The notes under the pieces are model-generated. The model did not search any database, was not told the DNA's origin, and saw nothing but the letters and a program-made list of their open reading frames with translations. Positions 1-11,767 of a stretch of DNA of 64,000 nt are shown piece after piece. The number at the start of each line of letters is the position of its first letter. Position 1 is the stretch's first letter. Both the position numbers and the translations under genes were made by a program. This DNA comes from Cryptomeria japonica (Eukaryota; Streptophyta; Pinopsida; Cupressales; Cupressaceae): contig NC_081406.1 of NCBI RefSeq assembly GCF_030272615.1, positions 168,476,361-168,540,360 on the forward strand, in the 5' to 3' direction.

Positions 1-1540
1 TATCAGAGTTCAACCCTAATGGGCTACATCTCTGGGTATGCTCAACTGCAAGACCCCTCTAATAAATAATAGGGTGAAGGATACATAAAGTTCACATCAA
101 TTACATCCGGCCAACAAGGTGTACATAAAGAAATAATACATATGACCAAATCGGTCCAAAAGATACATGAATGATCCAAGAAGAAGAAAAGGGATCCATC
201 TGAAATGTGATATGGAGCAAATACAAAAGAATAACTAGAGCACCAGTGGGACTAAGTTCTCACATCCCATCATAAGAAAACCATGTTCTATCATGAATAT
301 CAGGTACTTTCAAAGGCATAAACAACCAGATATGACTCCACAACAGTGCTCCTAGCAAAGACAACACAAACTAAACACTAGTGAACATAAGGGATGAGTG
401 TCATCACATAACTTGGAATGGTTATCCTGACATGTCCCAATAGGTCCTGACCCCATCCACTAGGTTACCCTGGCAACCTTTTCCAAATCTTCGGCCCATC
501 CAAGTCTCATGTGGACCCAACACATCCTTTCGTGAAGACAAGGTTGTTGGTTTGCCATTTCAGGCCTTCTCATTGCATTCCGAGTCTGTACTAATACTCA
601 TCCCATGTGTGAGGAACAATTATCTTACTTATTGTTTTCATCTACTAAACTCCCTAATACTATTAAGTTATCACTTATTTAGACATACTTTTGATGGGTT
701 ACCATGCTACCACTTTGGGCATGACCCCCACTCGAAAGCCACTCTCCCATATGACACTTGACCACAAAACAAACGAACTCCCAAAACCAAGGTAAACATA
801 AGGACTAGTATACGGAGTTCAATATGGTATGAATACCCACTTGGCCAAACCATCTCTCACACGAGGTGTACTGACTGACGATTCTCTGACTAGAGACATG
901 ACTAGCTATGGTCAACCACATAACAACATCTAACACTTGTATTTAAGGACATGACCATATACAAAACAATCACATGAAAATAGTTGATACTAGAGATCAA
1001 GGACATAACTAGTTACAAAATAACCAAATGACAATATCCAACACTCACAATCAAGGACTTGCCATTTTTTAAATCAAATGTGAATACATAAAATAAAACA
1101 CCCATTAACATTAATGTATAATGACAATCATTATTCCATATCACAAAAAATACAAATCGATCAAGTTTTCTAATTGATCTAAATTTTCAAAATACAACAT
1201 TTGAGAAATCACCATCTCTTAATAAATTAACTCCAAATTATAACTATATAATTTTGCCTACTTTTCAGTACAAAGAAAAATATAAATTAATCCATTGATT
1301 TCTCTAAAATGAAGATATTACTAAATTTTCAACTATATCTATTCTAATTATCCAAACTCATCTTTTCCAAAATCAACTATATACTTTCCAATATATGAAA
1401 ATATAAATTTTAAAACTAAAATCGATAATTATTTTTCCAAATAAAATAATATTTTTCCTCTTCCAAAATTGAAATATTTAATCTAATTTATTTTTAAACT
1501 AGAATATATTTCCTTGCATGTATATAAAAAAAATCTAAAT

Positions 1541-1542
<2 letters not shown>
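1..1542. other. AT-rich non-coding DNA
   Basis: No open frame here looks like a protein; the only frame of note (552-761) has no recognisable motif. Composition is about two-thirds A+T. No LTR boundary, tandem array or RNA gene was found. It is probably decayed repeat DNA. Confidence 0.6.

Positions 1543-1585
<43 letters not shown>
1543..1585. repeat. (AT)n microsatellite
   Basis: Uninterrupted AT dinucleotide run of about 43 bases within AT-rich DNA. Confidence 0.95.
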
Positions 1586-1588
<3 letters not shown>

Positions 1589-1705
1589 AATTAATAATTA
1601 ATATTTTAAAATTACCATTTAAAAAAACTTTAAAAATAAAAAAAACCTTTTAAATAAAATACAATTTATAAATTGTGGTTATGTTTTATTTTATTTTTTG
1701 AACAC

Positions 1706-1897
1706 CAAGCCACCCACGTGGGCTTCCCTTCCAAAGGGATGGTTGTCGTGGGGACCATGACGTGGTCTCCCAATAGCCTAGGTTGTGTGGAGACCACACC
1801 ATGGTCTCCACAACCATGGCCTCTCCCCATGGTTTGGGGAAGCCACAACTCTCCCCAACCATGGGTCGAGGGCCATGGTCCCCCAAATAGCGCCCTC
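1706..1897. repeat. GC-rich hairpin island
   Basis: A roughly 190 bp GC-rich block inside very AT-rich surroundings. It holds at least two strong inverted repeats. At 1787-1811, GTGGAGACCA pairs with TGGTCTCCAC across a 5-base loop, and the stem extends by GGTT/AACC with a 2-base bulge (1781-1815). At 1827-1864, CCATGGTTTGGGGA pairs with TCCCCAACCATGG with one bulge. A weaker GGGACCA/TGGTCTCCC pair lies at about 1750-1771. It abuts the long AT palindrome on its right. It could be a small foldback or MITE-like insertion; no terminal inverted repeats or TSD were found. Confidence 0.6.
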
Positions 1898-2028
<131 letters not shown>

Positions 2029-3378
2029 TAAAACAATTTCCAAAATTTTCTAAGAGAAACCCAGAATTGACAAAGAAATAGAAGGAGCAGGCAGAGTTGG
2101 ATTTTGAAAACTAACTAGTATGCCCCAAATACCCAAATTGGCACAATTTTACCAGCAAATTTCAAACAGTTTCCACTCCCATTAAACCAAACACAAATAA
2201 ATTTCTCAGTTTAAAAGCCCATACCCAATTTCAATTAAGAATTCAATTTGAGCAAACGAGAAACACATCTGGAAATGGGAAATGAAATCAAAAAGGGATA
2301 AATTCAAAATCTCATTACTAGTCTCCCTTATTCACAAATCTAAAAGATTTTTCAAACAAAATAAACACATATCTCTTCCAAATCAAATCAATAATTTTAT
2401 TTAAAACAAAGGAAATTAACCAGAATCCTACCTCCATATGCAATCTTGGAAGTGATTTGATGAAGATCCCAACCTGCAAGCTCAAGAATTTCTTCCAACC
2501 AAGAATGCCCCAAAAATTTTCCATTCCAAAAACAACTCTCCCAATAATTTTGAAAACTTAGATTAAAAGGAAATTTTTGGCCAAAAATCCAATTTTTAGG
2601 TTGAAATTATTTTTAACCAAATAAAATCATTTTCCAAACAATTTAATATCCAAAAATTGCTTTCCTTCCCAAAATTGATTTTTTCAAATGAATTAAAACT
2701 AACATTTCTCTTTGCAAAATGTCAATGAGGGTCATGGCTAATAATTTTCCAATTCTATTTAAGTTTTTCTCTCAAAATGCATATACTTAATTAATTCATC
2801 ATTTAAAAATAACCATTTAACCAAACTTGCTAGAACTATGAATTAAGCAATCTAATTATTGATTAATCACGTAAAGGAGTCCTATTTAATTTAGTCCCTT
2901 TAATTTATGAATGCTTAAAAACACACAACTCAAGAAAACCAAACCAATACATGACCCACATACCCAACCAAAGGGGAAGTTGATGGATGACTGACGGTGC
3001 TCACTTGAGCATGACTAGGGTAAAACGTAGGGTCTTATGACTACCTAACCCACTTCCATTAGACCAAAAAGGAACACTCAAACCTGCAAAGCTAGGTGGA
3101 GATGATACCCCGTACCTACATGATACTGTACCTGCAATCTCCTACAACAATGAACCACACATGCATACCTATATATTCAATAAAAGTGTTAGCCCGAGGT
3201 TAATAACATGGAATAATGAAAGTGTTAGCCCGGGGTTAATAACACAAATCAAAAGAACAACTAATCATACATAATAATTGATGTGAAATCAACATTTACT
3301 GGTACACACATTAAGTGACTTTCTTGGATGGTTGATTTACCATGTTGTGATGTTATAGTCAGGTACTATGCTTACTTG
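2029..3378. other. AT-rich non-coding DNA before Copia-1
   Basis: No coding region is recognised. A less AT-rich patch at about 2960-3160 shares phrases (AAACCTG, AGGTGGAG, TACCTGCAATCT) with 8461-8700, so both may be remnants of one repeat family. A short direct repeat containing GTGTTAGCCCG occurs near 3187 and 3221. The boundary with copia homology lies at about 3379 and is abrupt. Confidence 0.5.
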
Positions 3379-5587
3379 GGGCAGAATGGCATAGCAGAAA
3401 GGAATAAGAAGACTATAGTTGAAGCGGTTACAATTGTGTTGATCCAAGGAAAGGTTGCTCACACTTTTTGGAGAGAAGCGGTGAGCACTGCAGTCTATAC
3501 CATGAAACATGTACTCATCAAGAAAGGTAAAGACAAAACCCCCTATGAGTACTGGAATGGGAGAACTCCTAATGTGAGTTATTTTAAGGTGTTTGGTAGT
3601 AAGTGCTATATCAGAAGAGGTGAGCATCTGAGTAAGTTTGATGCTCAATGTGATGAAGGAATATTTCTGGGATATTCCACTAAAAGAAAATTTCTCAAAT
3701 GCTACAACAACAGGACTTTGAAAATTGTTGAGTATCAATGTCAGGGTTAATGAATTCCCTGAGGAGCCTGAGGAAGCCTACAACAAGCAAGCGAAAGATG
3801 AACTAGGTGTAACCTTTTGGGAGCCGGTTAAGAAGGAAATACGTTGCAAACACCAGAAAGACCTCAGTGTTCCTATATTGGTAGAAGCTGTAGTAGGTGA
3901 AGAAGAAGATGAAGTGGAAGAAGAAGAGGAAAAGAAAGTAGAACCAGATAGGGTCATTCCTAGGTATGTGAAACTACATCATGATCCGAAGTATATCATA
4001 GGAGATAAAGATGTAGGGATACTCACAAGGAGAAAGGTGAAAGAAAACTCTTGCATGATTTCTGAATTTGAGCCTAAACCCACCAGAGAGGCACTTACCG
4101 ATGGAGATTGGATAAAGGCAATGGAAGAGGAGTTTGACTAGACAGAAAAGAATGTAACATGGTCCTTGTTACCCAAAACGGAACATAAGAATGTAATAGG
4201 TACCAAATGGGTCTTTAAGAATAAGTTGAATGAAGAAGGCACAGTGGTAAGGAACAAGGCAAGACTTGTATGCAAGGGATATGCTCAAGAAGAGGGAGAA
4301 GACTATGGAGAAACCTTTTCCCGAGTGGCTAGACTAGAAGGTTTCTGAATGCTACTTGAATTTGTAGCATTCAAGGGATTTAAGGTATACTAGATGGATG
4401 TGAAGTCTGCATTCCTGAATGGAATCCTAGAAGAAGAAGTGTATATTGAGCAACCAGATGGATTTGCTTTGTCAAAAGATAGTAACATGGTGTGTAGATT
4501 ATACAAGGCCCTGTAGTGATTGAAATAGGCATCAAGGGCATGGTATGAATGGTTACACTCTCATCTTGTGAAAATAGGATTTCAGAGAATAAGTGAGGAC
4601 AACAACATATACCTGAAATCTGGAGGTGATCAGATACTGATCTGTGAAGTATTTGTAGATGACATAACCTTTGGAGGAGATGAAAAAATGAGTCATGCAT
4701 TTGCAGATGAAATGAAGAAAGAGTTTGAGATGTCTCTCTTTGGAGAGATAAAGTTCTTCATTGGTCTATAGATTCAGCAGATGAAAGAAAGAATCTTCAT
4801 TAACCAGTCCAAGTATATCAAAGAGGTATTGAAGACCTTTGGCATGAAGGAGAGAAAACCAGTTGGAATGTCGATGGTGTCCGACTGCAAACTGACTAAG
4901 GAGGATGACTCAGCGTTGGTGAATGAGAAAGAGTACCAGTCAATGATCGGTAAGATGCATTATGTGGTGCATAGTATACTGGATATTGCTCATGTAGTGG
5001 GCATAGTAGCTCATTTTTAGAAGAGTCCAAGAGAATCCCACTTGGTAGCGGTAAAGAGGATTCTTAGATACCTGAAAGGGATAGTTGACTATGGATTGTA
5101 GTATCTATATAATGGTGACTTTGATCTCAAAGTGTCTACCAATGCAGATTGGGTAGGCAATGTGGATGACCGGAAGAGCACAACCGGTGGAGCGTTCTTC
5201 CTTGGTGGAAGACTAGTCTCCTAGATGAGCAAGAAGCAGAGCTGTATTTCCCAGTCTACAACTGAAGCAGAATATGTGGCAGGATTTATGAACTACACTC
5301 AGGCAATCTAGATGAAGCATGTACTGAATGGCTTCAAAGTTCCTATATCTGAACTGGATACTAGTGCAATCAATATTTCCAAAAATCCAGTATTGCATGC
5401 TAGAACAAAGCACAATGAACTGAAGTATCATTTCTTGAGAGAAAAGGTTCAGAATAAAGAGGTTGTATTAGATCATGTTTCCAGTAAGGAGTAGTTAGCA
5501 GACATATTCACTAAGCCCTTACCGAAGACTACATTTACCTATTTGAGAGGTGAATTAGGGGTTCTGCCCCTTCATGAAGTGAATTAA
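3379..5587 (+). pseudogene. copia polyprotein fragment (integrase C-part, RT, RNase H), broken
   Basis: The order is integrase C-terminal region (QNGIAERN; a conserved FKVFGSKCYIRR segment), an acidic linker at about 3900-3945, then RT with the FVDDI form of the catalytic YVDD box at 4652-4666, then RNase H ending with LADIFTKPLPK and a natural TAA at 5585-5587. It is a pseudogene. A 2-base deletion near 3732 shifts the frame, and about a dozen in-frame stops follow, including 4139, 4346, 4391, 4513-4527, 4769, 5018, 5098, 5222, 5309 and 5492. Around 5340 the copy lacks about 18 bases that in Copia-2 encode residues flanking the RNase H CDN motif. Many stops replace Gln or Trp codons of Copia-2. 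Confidence 0.92.
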
Positions 5588-5727
5588 AAATGTGTGCTTC
5601 ACATCAGTCAAGTACTACAGTGACAAATCTTACAAGATTGATGAGTTGAAGGATGCTACTCGATGGGGGGAGCAACATAGTGGAGCTTGGAAGCTTGTGC
5701 CTCCACTTTGGCATTGTTGTCAAAGGG

Positions 5728-5819
5728 AGAGAAGATATCTGATGTATGGGGGAGAAGATATCTGATGTATGGGGGATAAGATAACTGATGTATGGGGGAG
5801 AAGATATCTGATGATGAAG
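5728..5819 (+). repeat. 23 bp minisatellite with polypurine core
   Basis: Four head-to-tail units with a 23-base period (starts 5728, 5751, 5774, 5797), each containing GGGGGAGAAGATATCTG or a one- to two-base variant. It lies between the polyprotein stop and the 3' LTR, where copia elements carry the polypurine tract, and each unit resembles a PPT. Confidence 0.85.
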
Positions 5820-5952
5820 ATATATGGCAGAGTACACACTGACCAGTCCAGATGGTGGTGGTTGTGATCTTTGAACCGGTACATGACCATTGGTATATGT
5901 TATTGAGCATGGTGCAAATACTGAGCAATGATACACTTAGTATTGCCATCAA

Positions 5953-5968
5953 TGCCAAAGGGGGAGAT
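5953..5968 (+). promoter_or_regulatory. polypurine tract of Copia-1
   Basis: TGCCAAAGGGGGAGAT lies immediately before the TGTTGG start of the 3' LTR, the expected site of plus-strand priming. The same string precedes the Copia-2 3' LTR. Confidence 0.85.
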
Positions 5969-7328
5969 TGTTGGCATATGATGAAGTAACAGAAATGTAT
6001 GTTATCATTGATGTCAATAGGTGAACTAGTATGAAGATTGGAAGCGGTTTTAGTCAACCGGGATGGAGTGGACTGGTGTCAGGGTTCACTAAGCATGACT
6101 ACCAGTTGGTAGTCTTTGATCAGATCTAGGGTTTCTAGTATGGCTTGTGCAAAGCAACCGATGGTGTTTTGTGAATGTTAAGGATAAGGATCAGGATGTC
6201 ACGTCAGCTATGTGCACGTGAAGGATTTCCTTGAGGATTTTGCACATGGAGATCAAATGCATTGAATGCCTATCTTGGGAATGTATGATTTTTTGAGTGG
6301 TGTATGAAGAGCACGTGATGGGTTACCATTTTCCAAATGTGGTGAAGATCGGACGATGCAGAGTGACTTGAGATCTGTTTAGATCATTTCATTCTATGTA
6401 ATGTGTTTGGACGGTCAGATTTGGACTGCTTGAAATTGTAAACCTAAAAACTTAGGGTTTAGGGTTTATGTTACCGACCTAATTTTTGTCTATAAGGTCA
6501 CTAAGTTTTGATATTGTTAGTGTTTGAAAATGTTGTATTTGTGTTTGCATGTTGAGATACTTGCCAAACCAGATTGTGGAACCTACAGAGTGTGATTACA
6601 GAGGAGAGGAGATGAAAAGGATATGCCTTAGCAAGTAGTGTTGTTGTCAGATCAAAGCTTTACCTGTTGACTTCTAGCCATTTCAACAGAAGGAAAATCT
6701 CTTGATCGGGTAGCTTTAACGGGCTTATTGCAAATCCTCTAATCAGGTGACTCAAGTTCATAGAGTTCTTTAAATCCTCTAGCGAGGTAACCTTTAATAG
6801 GGTTTATAGCCATCCCTTAACCGAGTGATCCCTAACAGGATCAGTTCCTAACAGAACCTTATTGTAAATTCTTTAATCGGACAAAGCTCCTAACAGAGTG
6901 GACTTCAAAAGAGTTCAAACCAATCTTGTGGGTATTCATCCCCACTGTGGTTTTTCCCATTTGGGTTTCCATGTGAAAAATATGTGTTATGGGTTGTGTG
7001 TTTTCATGTGATGATTGAGTAGTTTTTGATTAAATTTGAATATGCATGTAGTGTTAAATGATTGTGGTATTATTAATGCTACTCATGCATGACTAAATTG
7101 AAAGTTGCTGTCAAGATCTTAGATCTGTTAAAGTACTTGCGGTTAATCGGTTTAATTGTCTGAAGCATTTTTGTGTTTAACCCATATACCCATGGTTAAG
7201 TTTAGTGATGAAGACAACCGATCAACATTGTTTTAATGTGATAAAGTGTTGAGAAAGTTTTTGCTGGTACTGATTCACCCCCCCTCTCAATACCAGTTAG
7301 GGTATCATTTGTTCATCATTATTCATCA
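5969..7328 (+). repeat. 3' LTR of Copia-1
   Basis: Starts TGTTGGCATATG directly after the PPT and ends TTCATCA, giving 1,360 bp. It carries a telobox and TATA box in its middle, then a reiterated CTAAC-type motif at about 6700-6905, then the CCCCACTGTGGTTTTT module at 6940 that recurs in the other copia LTRs here. It resembles the Copia-2 LTR with many substitutions and indels. Confidence 0.9.
6452..6497 (+). promoter_or_regulatory. telobox plus TATA box in the Copia-1 LTR
   Basis: TTAGGGTTTAGGGTTTA (two plant telomere-type repeats) at 6452-6468 is followed 22 bases later by TATAAGG at 6491. The Copia-2 LTRs have the same order and similar spacing, so this is probably the conserved core promoter. 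Transcription would start roughly 30 bases after the TATA box. Confidence 0.55.
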
Positions 7329-7606
7329 GTATGTATGTATGTATGTATGTATGTATGTATGTATGTATGTACGTATGTATGTATATACATATGTATATAT
7401 GTATGTATGTATGTATGCATGCATGTATGTATGTATGTAAATATATATGTATATATGTATATATGTATGTATATATATATATATATGTATATGTATATAC
7501 TATATAACATACACACACACACACACACATATATCTCTATGTGTGTGTGTGTGCACGTGTGTGTATGTATATATATATATATATATATATGTATGTACAC
7601 ACATGC
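7329..7606. repeat. compound microsatellite (GTAT, AT, CA, GT)
   Basis: (GTAT)n gives way to mixed GTAT/AT, then (CA)n at about 7510-7528, then (GT)n at about 7540-7565, then AT again. The CA and GT blocks are inverted relative to each other and could pair. The Tyr/Met/Cys/Val-rich frames on both strands are microsatellite translations. The Copia-1 LTR ends exactly at the left edge. Confidence 0.95.
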
Positions 7607-9551
7607 ACATAAAATTCAGATTTATTTTTCCCAAGGACAATCTCATCCATGCATGGTGCAAACAATCTTTTCAAAAACAAATTGCAAAGAAAGAGAGAAA
7701 ACTCTACTGACCTAGGAAATAGAAGTGATGACAAGAAATTCGAAGAAGAGCTAAATCTAAATCCAAATCCAAACAAGCTTCAACCAAGACCACATCCAAG
7801 CAAGCTCTAGTCAACCAAAATCTCCAAATAGTAGAAAAATAATTCCAAAAGCTAACCCGAAAAATGCTCAGAGAGCTTAATAAATAAAATTGCATTCGAA
7901 AACTATGCAATAAACCAACAAATCAAAATAATGTAAAATACTATATTCTATACCAACCCCCTTCCCGAATTCGAGGTAATAATATAAAATAATATTATTT
8001 ACTCACCCCAAATCTCAACCAATAGAATAATAGGGTAGGTAAGATTTACAATATTTAATTATCCAAGTAATAACAAAAGAAATATAAAACCAATAAAAAT
8101 TAAATAATAAATCAAGGGCGATTATTAAAAATACCACAAATGAATATAAGATCACACTATCATAAAATCATCAATAATTAAACAATAAATGAATAATAAA
8201 TAAATAATTTATTAAACACTAAATCATTAAATCAATTAAATAATTATAAAAGCACCAAATAAATAATAGCCAATAAATCAATAAAATATTAACCAAATAA
8301 ACCAATCTTAATAAAAATTAATCAAGCCAACATAATAAATATTAATAAATCACTCAATTAATAATTAAATAATCCAAACTATATGATAAATTAACTCTAA
8401 CATTAATAAACTATATTAAACAAATATTAATTAATCACATAATCAAATACTCACAACACCTCAAAGCAACCCAACATTGGGTTGAGCATCATAGCACAAG
8501 ACTCCAACCAATGACTCAAGCCACGACGCTAACTGACAAGGATGACAACATAAGCCTAGAGTGTGTAGAGGGAACTCATGCCATCTCCAACAACTTGCCA
8601 TTGGGATAACGACATAGTCAAACCTGTGAGACCAGGTGGAGTCAGTGTCTAGTACCTGTAATCTTGCAACCACCACTAACCATAATAATATATACCATAA
8701 ATATTTAGGCAAGTGAAGAGAATCACAACATCATATCATGCTCATGACTAGTGCTATGACATTGTCTCTATCACAAGTACATTAGAAGAAAATCAAAACC
8801 ATCCTAGCATCCACTCAATCAATATGATCATGAAATAGGGTTAGCATAATCAAGATGTCATCGTAATCGAATAACAAAATGATGGTCATCCAAGGACAAT
8901 GATAAGTGCATACAGATCATCAAATATAAATCCATCACCATAATAGTCTATGATCTGTCAATCATCCATGGAGTCATCATATAACATATGTCCATATAAA
9001 TGTCTAGCACCATGGAATATCATCAAAAATATAGGTAGAGTCATAAGCATGAATCAAATAATCATCAAAGAGTCTAAGCAAGTCTAATAATGGATAAGTC
9101 AAAAGATGAATCAAGGAGGGACACTACAATAGGAATCACCAAACCCCATGAGAAGGAGAGCCCCAAACATTCCACTTGAAATTCTCCGTGGACAAATTTT
9201 AAGAAAAATATTTCACTACATAAAACCTTCATCACATAAAAGTTCCTTAAAAGCTACAGAGAAAACCCACACCACTAACCAACAAATGAAAATATTTAAA
9301 AATAATAATCAACATAGGCTCTCTTGATCAGCTCACACCACTAACCAACAAATGAAAATATTTAAAAATAATAATCAACATAGGCTCTCTTGCATTGATC
9401 AGGATATTTAAGTTATTTACATTTCTAACATTACATATACCCTTTTTAATGAATCTATTTAAAGAGTGTTTCAAGCTCTAAGTTTTTCAATAAAATAGAA
9501 TTTTAGTTTGACATTAAATATATATTTAAATTGATCTTCTCCATTTTACAG
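7607..9551. other. AT-rich non-coding DNA
   Basis: No convincing coding region. 7960-8460 is extremely AT-rich. The less AT-rich patch 8461-8700 weakly resembles 2960-3160. Earlier exons of the LRR gene were looked for between 9400 and 9540 but not found. Confidence 0.5.
9268..9399. repeat. 66 bp tandem duplication
   Basis: A 66-base unit starting CACACCACTAACC at 9268 is repeated from 9334. The copies are nearly identical over their length, so this is a recent local duplication, 150 bases upstream of the first LRR exon. Confidence 0.85.
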
Positions 9552-10537
9552 GGATTTAAGCTTTAACAATTTATATGGAGATATTCCAAAATCTCTCAAT
9601 GAATTTTCACAATTTTTGTAAGTATCAATGTACCACTTCAATAAAATTATTAACTATTATTTATTTTTTATTTCTTTTTAATGAATATATAATCTTATCA
9701 AATTTAATCATGACAATATTGTTGCATTGCAAGTTCCTTGGGAACAATAGTTTGTCAGGTCCAATTGATCATTGGTTGTTTGATTCAAACTACAAAATAA
9801 GGTGAGATTTATAATGATTAATGTTATATAATATCCATACTAAATATTTTGCATATACATTTCTTCCAATGACATGATGTGATTTCTTTTTTTAATTATA
9901 TAGTAAATAATTTTTTTTAATATTATTATAAGTTCCTATTATTATGTAGACATTTTCTTACTTTTTTATGTTTCATTTTGATTGATACATGTTGCAGAGA
10001 CTTATCTTATAATAAATTAACAGGAGATATTCCATCAGAATTTACAAGTGAAAGTTCAAAAAGAATGTAAGGTTGTATTTCCATTCAACTCATAAATTAA
10101 TAAAAAATCTAAATTATTATACATCTATAATAATTTTGTTCTAAATTTTACTTAAATTACATTAAATATTTACATTACTTTATATGAATTTCCACCTTTA
10201 AATATTTCATTTATTATCTTCCCTTATTTTCAAAACACAATTGTATTTTATTATTTTTATTTAATAATATTGAAATGTGCAGGAATTTAATTGGTAACTT
10301 TTTGAAAAGTCCAATCCCTAATGATCACAGGTGTTTTTTATAAAGCTATTACTTATTAATATTTTTAATTAGAAAGAATGTTCATTGATAAATATTTGAA
10401 TTTTAGTTTTGTATAACATTGACAATATATTCTTGCTCAATACAAATTAAAATATTTATAAAGTAATTTTTTTTCTTTTCACATTAGTTGGATTGCTCCT
10501 CTCCAAAAGAACTGTATGTCCAATAAACAAGCACCAA
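9552..10537 (+). pseudogene. LRR receptor-like gene fragment, five small exons
   Basis: Five short exon-like blocks with splice sites: 9552-9617 (DLSFNNLYGDIPKSL), about 9734-9801 (FLGNNSLSGPIDHWLF), 9998-10066 (DLSYNKLTGDIPSEF), 10283-10330 (NLIGNFLKSPIPND) and 10488-10537 (SWIAPLQKNCMSNKQAP). Phases of blocks 2 to 5 join without a frame break. The LxxNxLxGxIP pattern and 66-72 base exons are typical of plant LRR receptor-like kinases; the last block resembles the Cys-containing stretch between the LRRs and the malectin domain in the LRR-VIII/malectin subfamily (family knowledge). The second acceptor reads GCAAG where GCAG followed by G would keep frame, suggesting a G-to-A change. No kinase or malectin exon was found. 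Either a gene remnant or a gene broken by the 21 kb insertion in its next intron. Confidence 0.7.
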
Positions 10538-10551
10538 GTAAGACTTCTTCA

Positions 10552-11705
10552 TGTTACTACTTATCAAGTTGCCATTAGTTTTATATTCAAAGTCATACTA
10601 TACATTCTAGTCAGTTAGCACTACCGAATCATGCAGTCGGTATATACATAGAGAAGTCAGTATGCACAGTCTAGTCGGTTACAGAAGAAAGAAGTTACAG
10701 AACACAGTATACACTGAGCTGTCTACCGAGTATCTTTTTGAGACTACCGAGTAGTAAAGATGATACACCGAATTGACATACACCGAGTGAAACATGTTAC
10801 CAGATACATTGAACCTGTACATGCATATGAAAATGTGTTACAAGTTCGAGGCACATCTAACCATTATTACATTGGAAATTGCACCAGAAGATTATGTATG
10901 ATTTTGAGATCAATCTAACCAATGAAATATTTTGTTTAGTTATTCATTCGAGGAATCTTGTTTGTAAGATCGAAGCAATGAATTGGATCACCATTTTAAG
11001 AGATCTATATATATAGCATAAGTGAAGTGCATGTATGAATGAAGGAATACTATTACAGAGACGCATAGGTCATCGAGAAGGTTTTCAGAGAAAAGTTGAA
11101 GAATAGAGTAAATAGAAGGGTTTACCGAGTTACTATATGGGTTATCAAGGTATGCTGTAAGCAAGGTGATCTTATTCTGAGCACATAGAATCTGCTATAA
11201 CATTTCAGATGTAAAGTTGCAGATATTTGTAATAATTTTATTGCAATATTGTGAAGATTGAAAGAGAAACCTTTAACAGGGTAAAAGACTCCAACCAAGT
11301 CTATAAATTGTAAAGCCTCTAACCAGGTGCAACATTCATAATAAATGTTGTAAAATCCTTTAGCAAGGTAGATCTAACAGATCTTGTTACTCCTAACAGG
11401 GTAAGCTATCAGAAATAGATAAATGTAGCTCTAACTGAGCATTCTTTATTATTATTGCAGTAGTGAAGTTGTGGGTGCCATCCCCACCGCAGTTTTTCTC
11501 TCTAACCAAGAGTTTCTGCGTAACCAAAATATATGTGTTATGGAGTGAATCATGTATGATTGTTATCTATTTGTTTTAACTTTATTTTATGCTACTGCAC
11601 TATTCTGTTTATGCATAACAGTAAGGTTATTATTGAAGAAAAGTTTTGGAGTACTGATTCACCCCTCCCCTCTCAGTACATTAGCTTTCCATATTGGGCC
11701 TAACA
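10552..11705 (+). repeat. 5' LTR of the outer element
   Basis: TGTTACTAC to GGCCTAACA, 1,154 bp, matching 30769-31919 with roughly 50-60 mismatches and a 3-base indel by eye. Contains a TATA-like run at 11006-11015, reiterated CTAAC-type motifs at about 11270-11430 and the CCCCACCGCAGTTTTT module at 11481. Confidence 0.92.
11006..11015 (+). promoter_or_regulatory. TATA-like box of the outer LTR
   Basis: TATATATATA about 455 bases into the LTR. The 3' LTR keeps TATATATA at the matching place (about 31222), which supports a conserved promoter element. Confidence 0.45.
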
Positions 11706-11707
11706 AT

Positions 11708-11719
11708 TGGTATCAAAGC
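11708..11719 (+). promoter_or_regulatory. primer-binding site of the outer element
   Basis: TGGTATCAAAGC begins two bases after the LTR end. It differs by one base from the plant copia PBS TGGTATCAGAGC, complementary to initiator methionine tRNA. Confidence 0.85.
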
Positions 11720-11767
11720 TTGAATCTTGGAAAAGGTTTTAACTACCTAAAGAGAAAGATCTTATCA

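Larger units (their letters stand above)
3379..7328 (+). mobile_element. Copia-1: 5'-truncated Ty1/copia element
   Basis: Plus-strand copia remnant that begins inside the integrase core (just before QNGIAERN) and runs through RT and RNase H to a 3' LTR. The 5' LTR, PBS, gag, protease and N-terminal integrase are missing. Coding DNA and LTR both match Copia-2 (46821-54476) closely enough to call one family. The left junction joins unrelated DNA, so the loss came by deletion or rearrangement. The right edge enters a (GTAT)n microsatellite, so a TSD cannot be tested. Confidence 0.9.

Noticed and set aside
7246-7776. Tyr/Met/Cys/Val-rich open frames
   Set aside because: Microsatellite translations in every frame.
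11552-11767. N-terminal extension of ORF1 back into the 5' LTR
   Set aside because: The extension is LTR sequence upstream of the PBS and is repeated in the 3' LTR at 31766; the ATG at 11768 fits the element.
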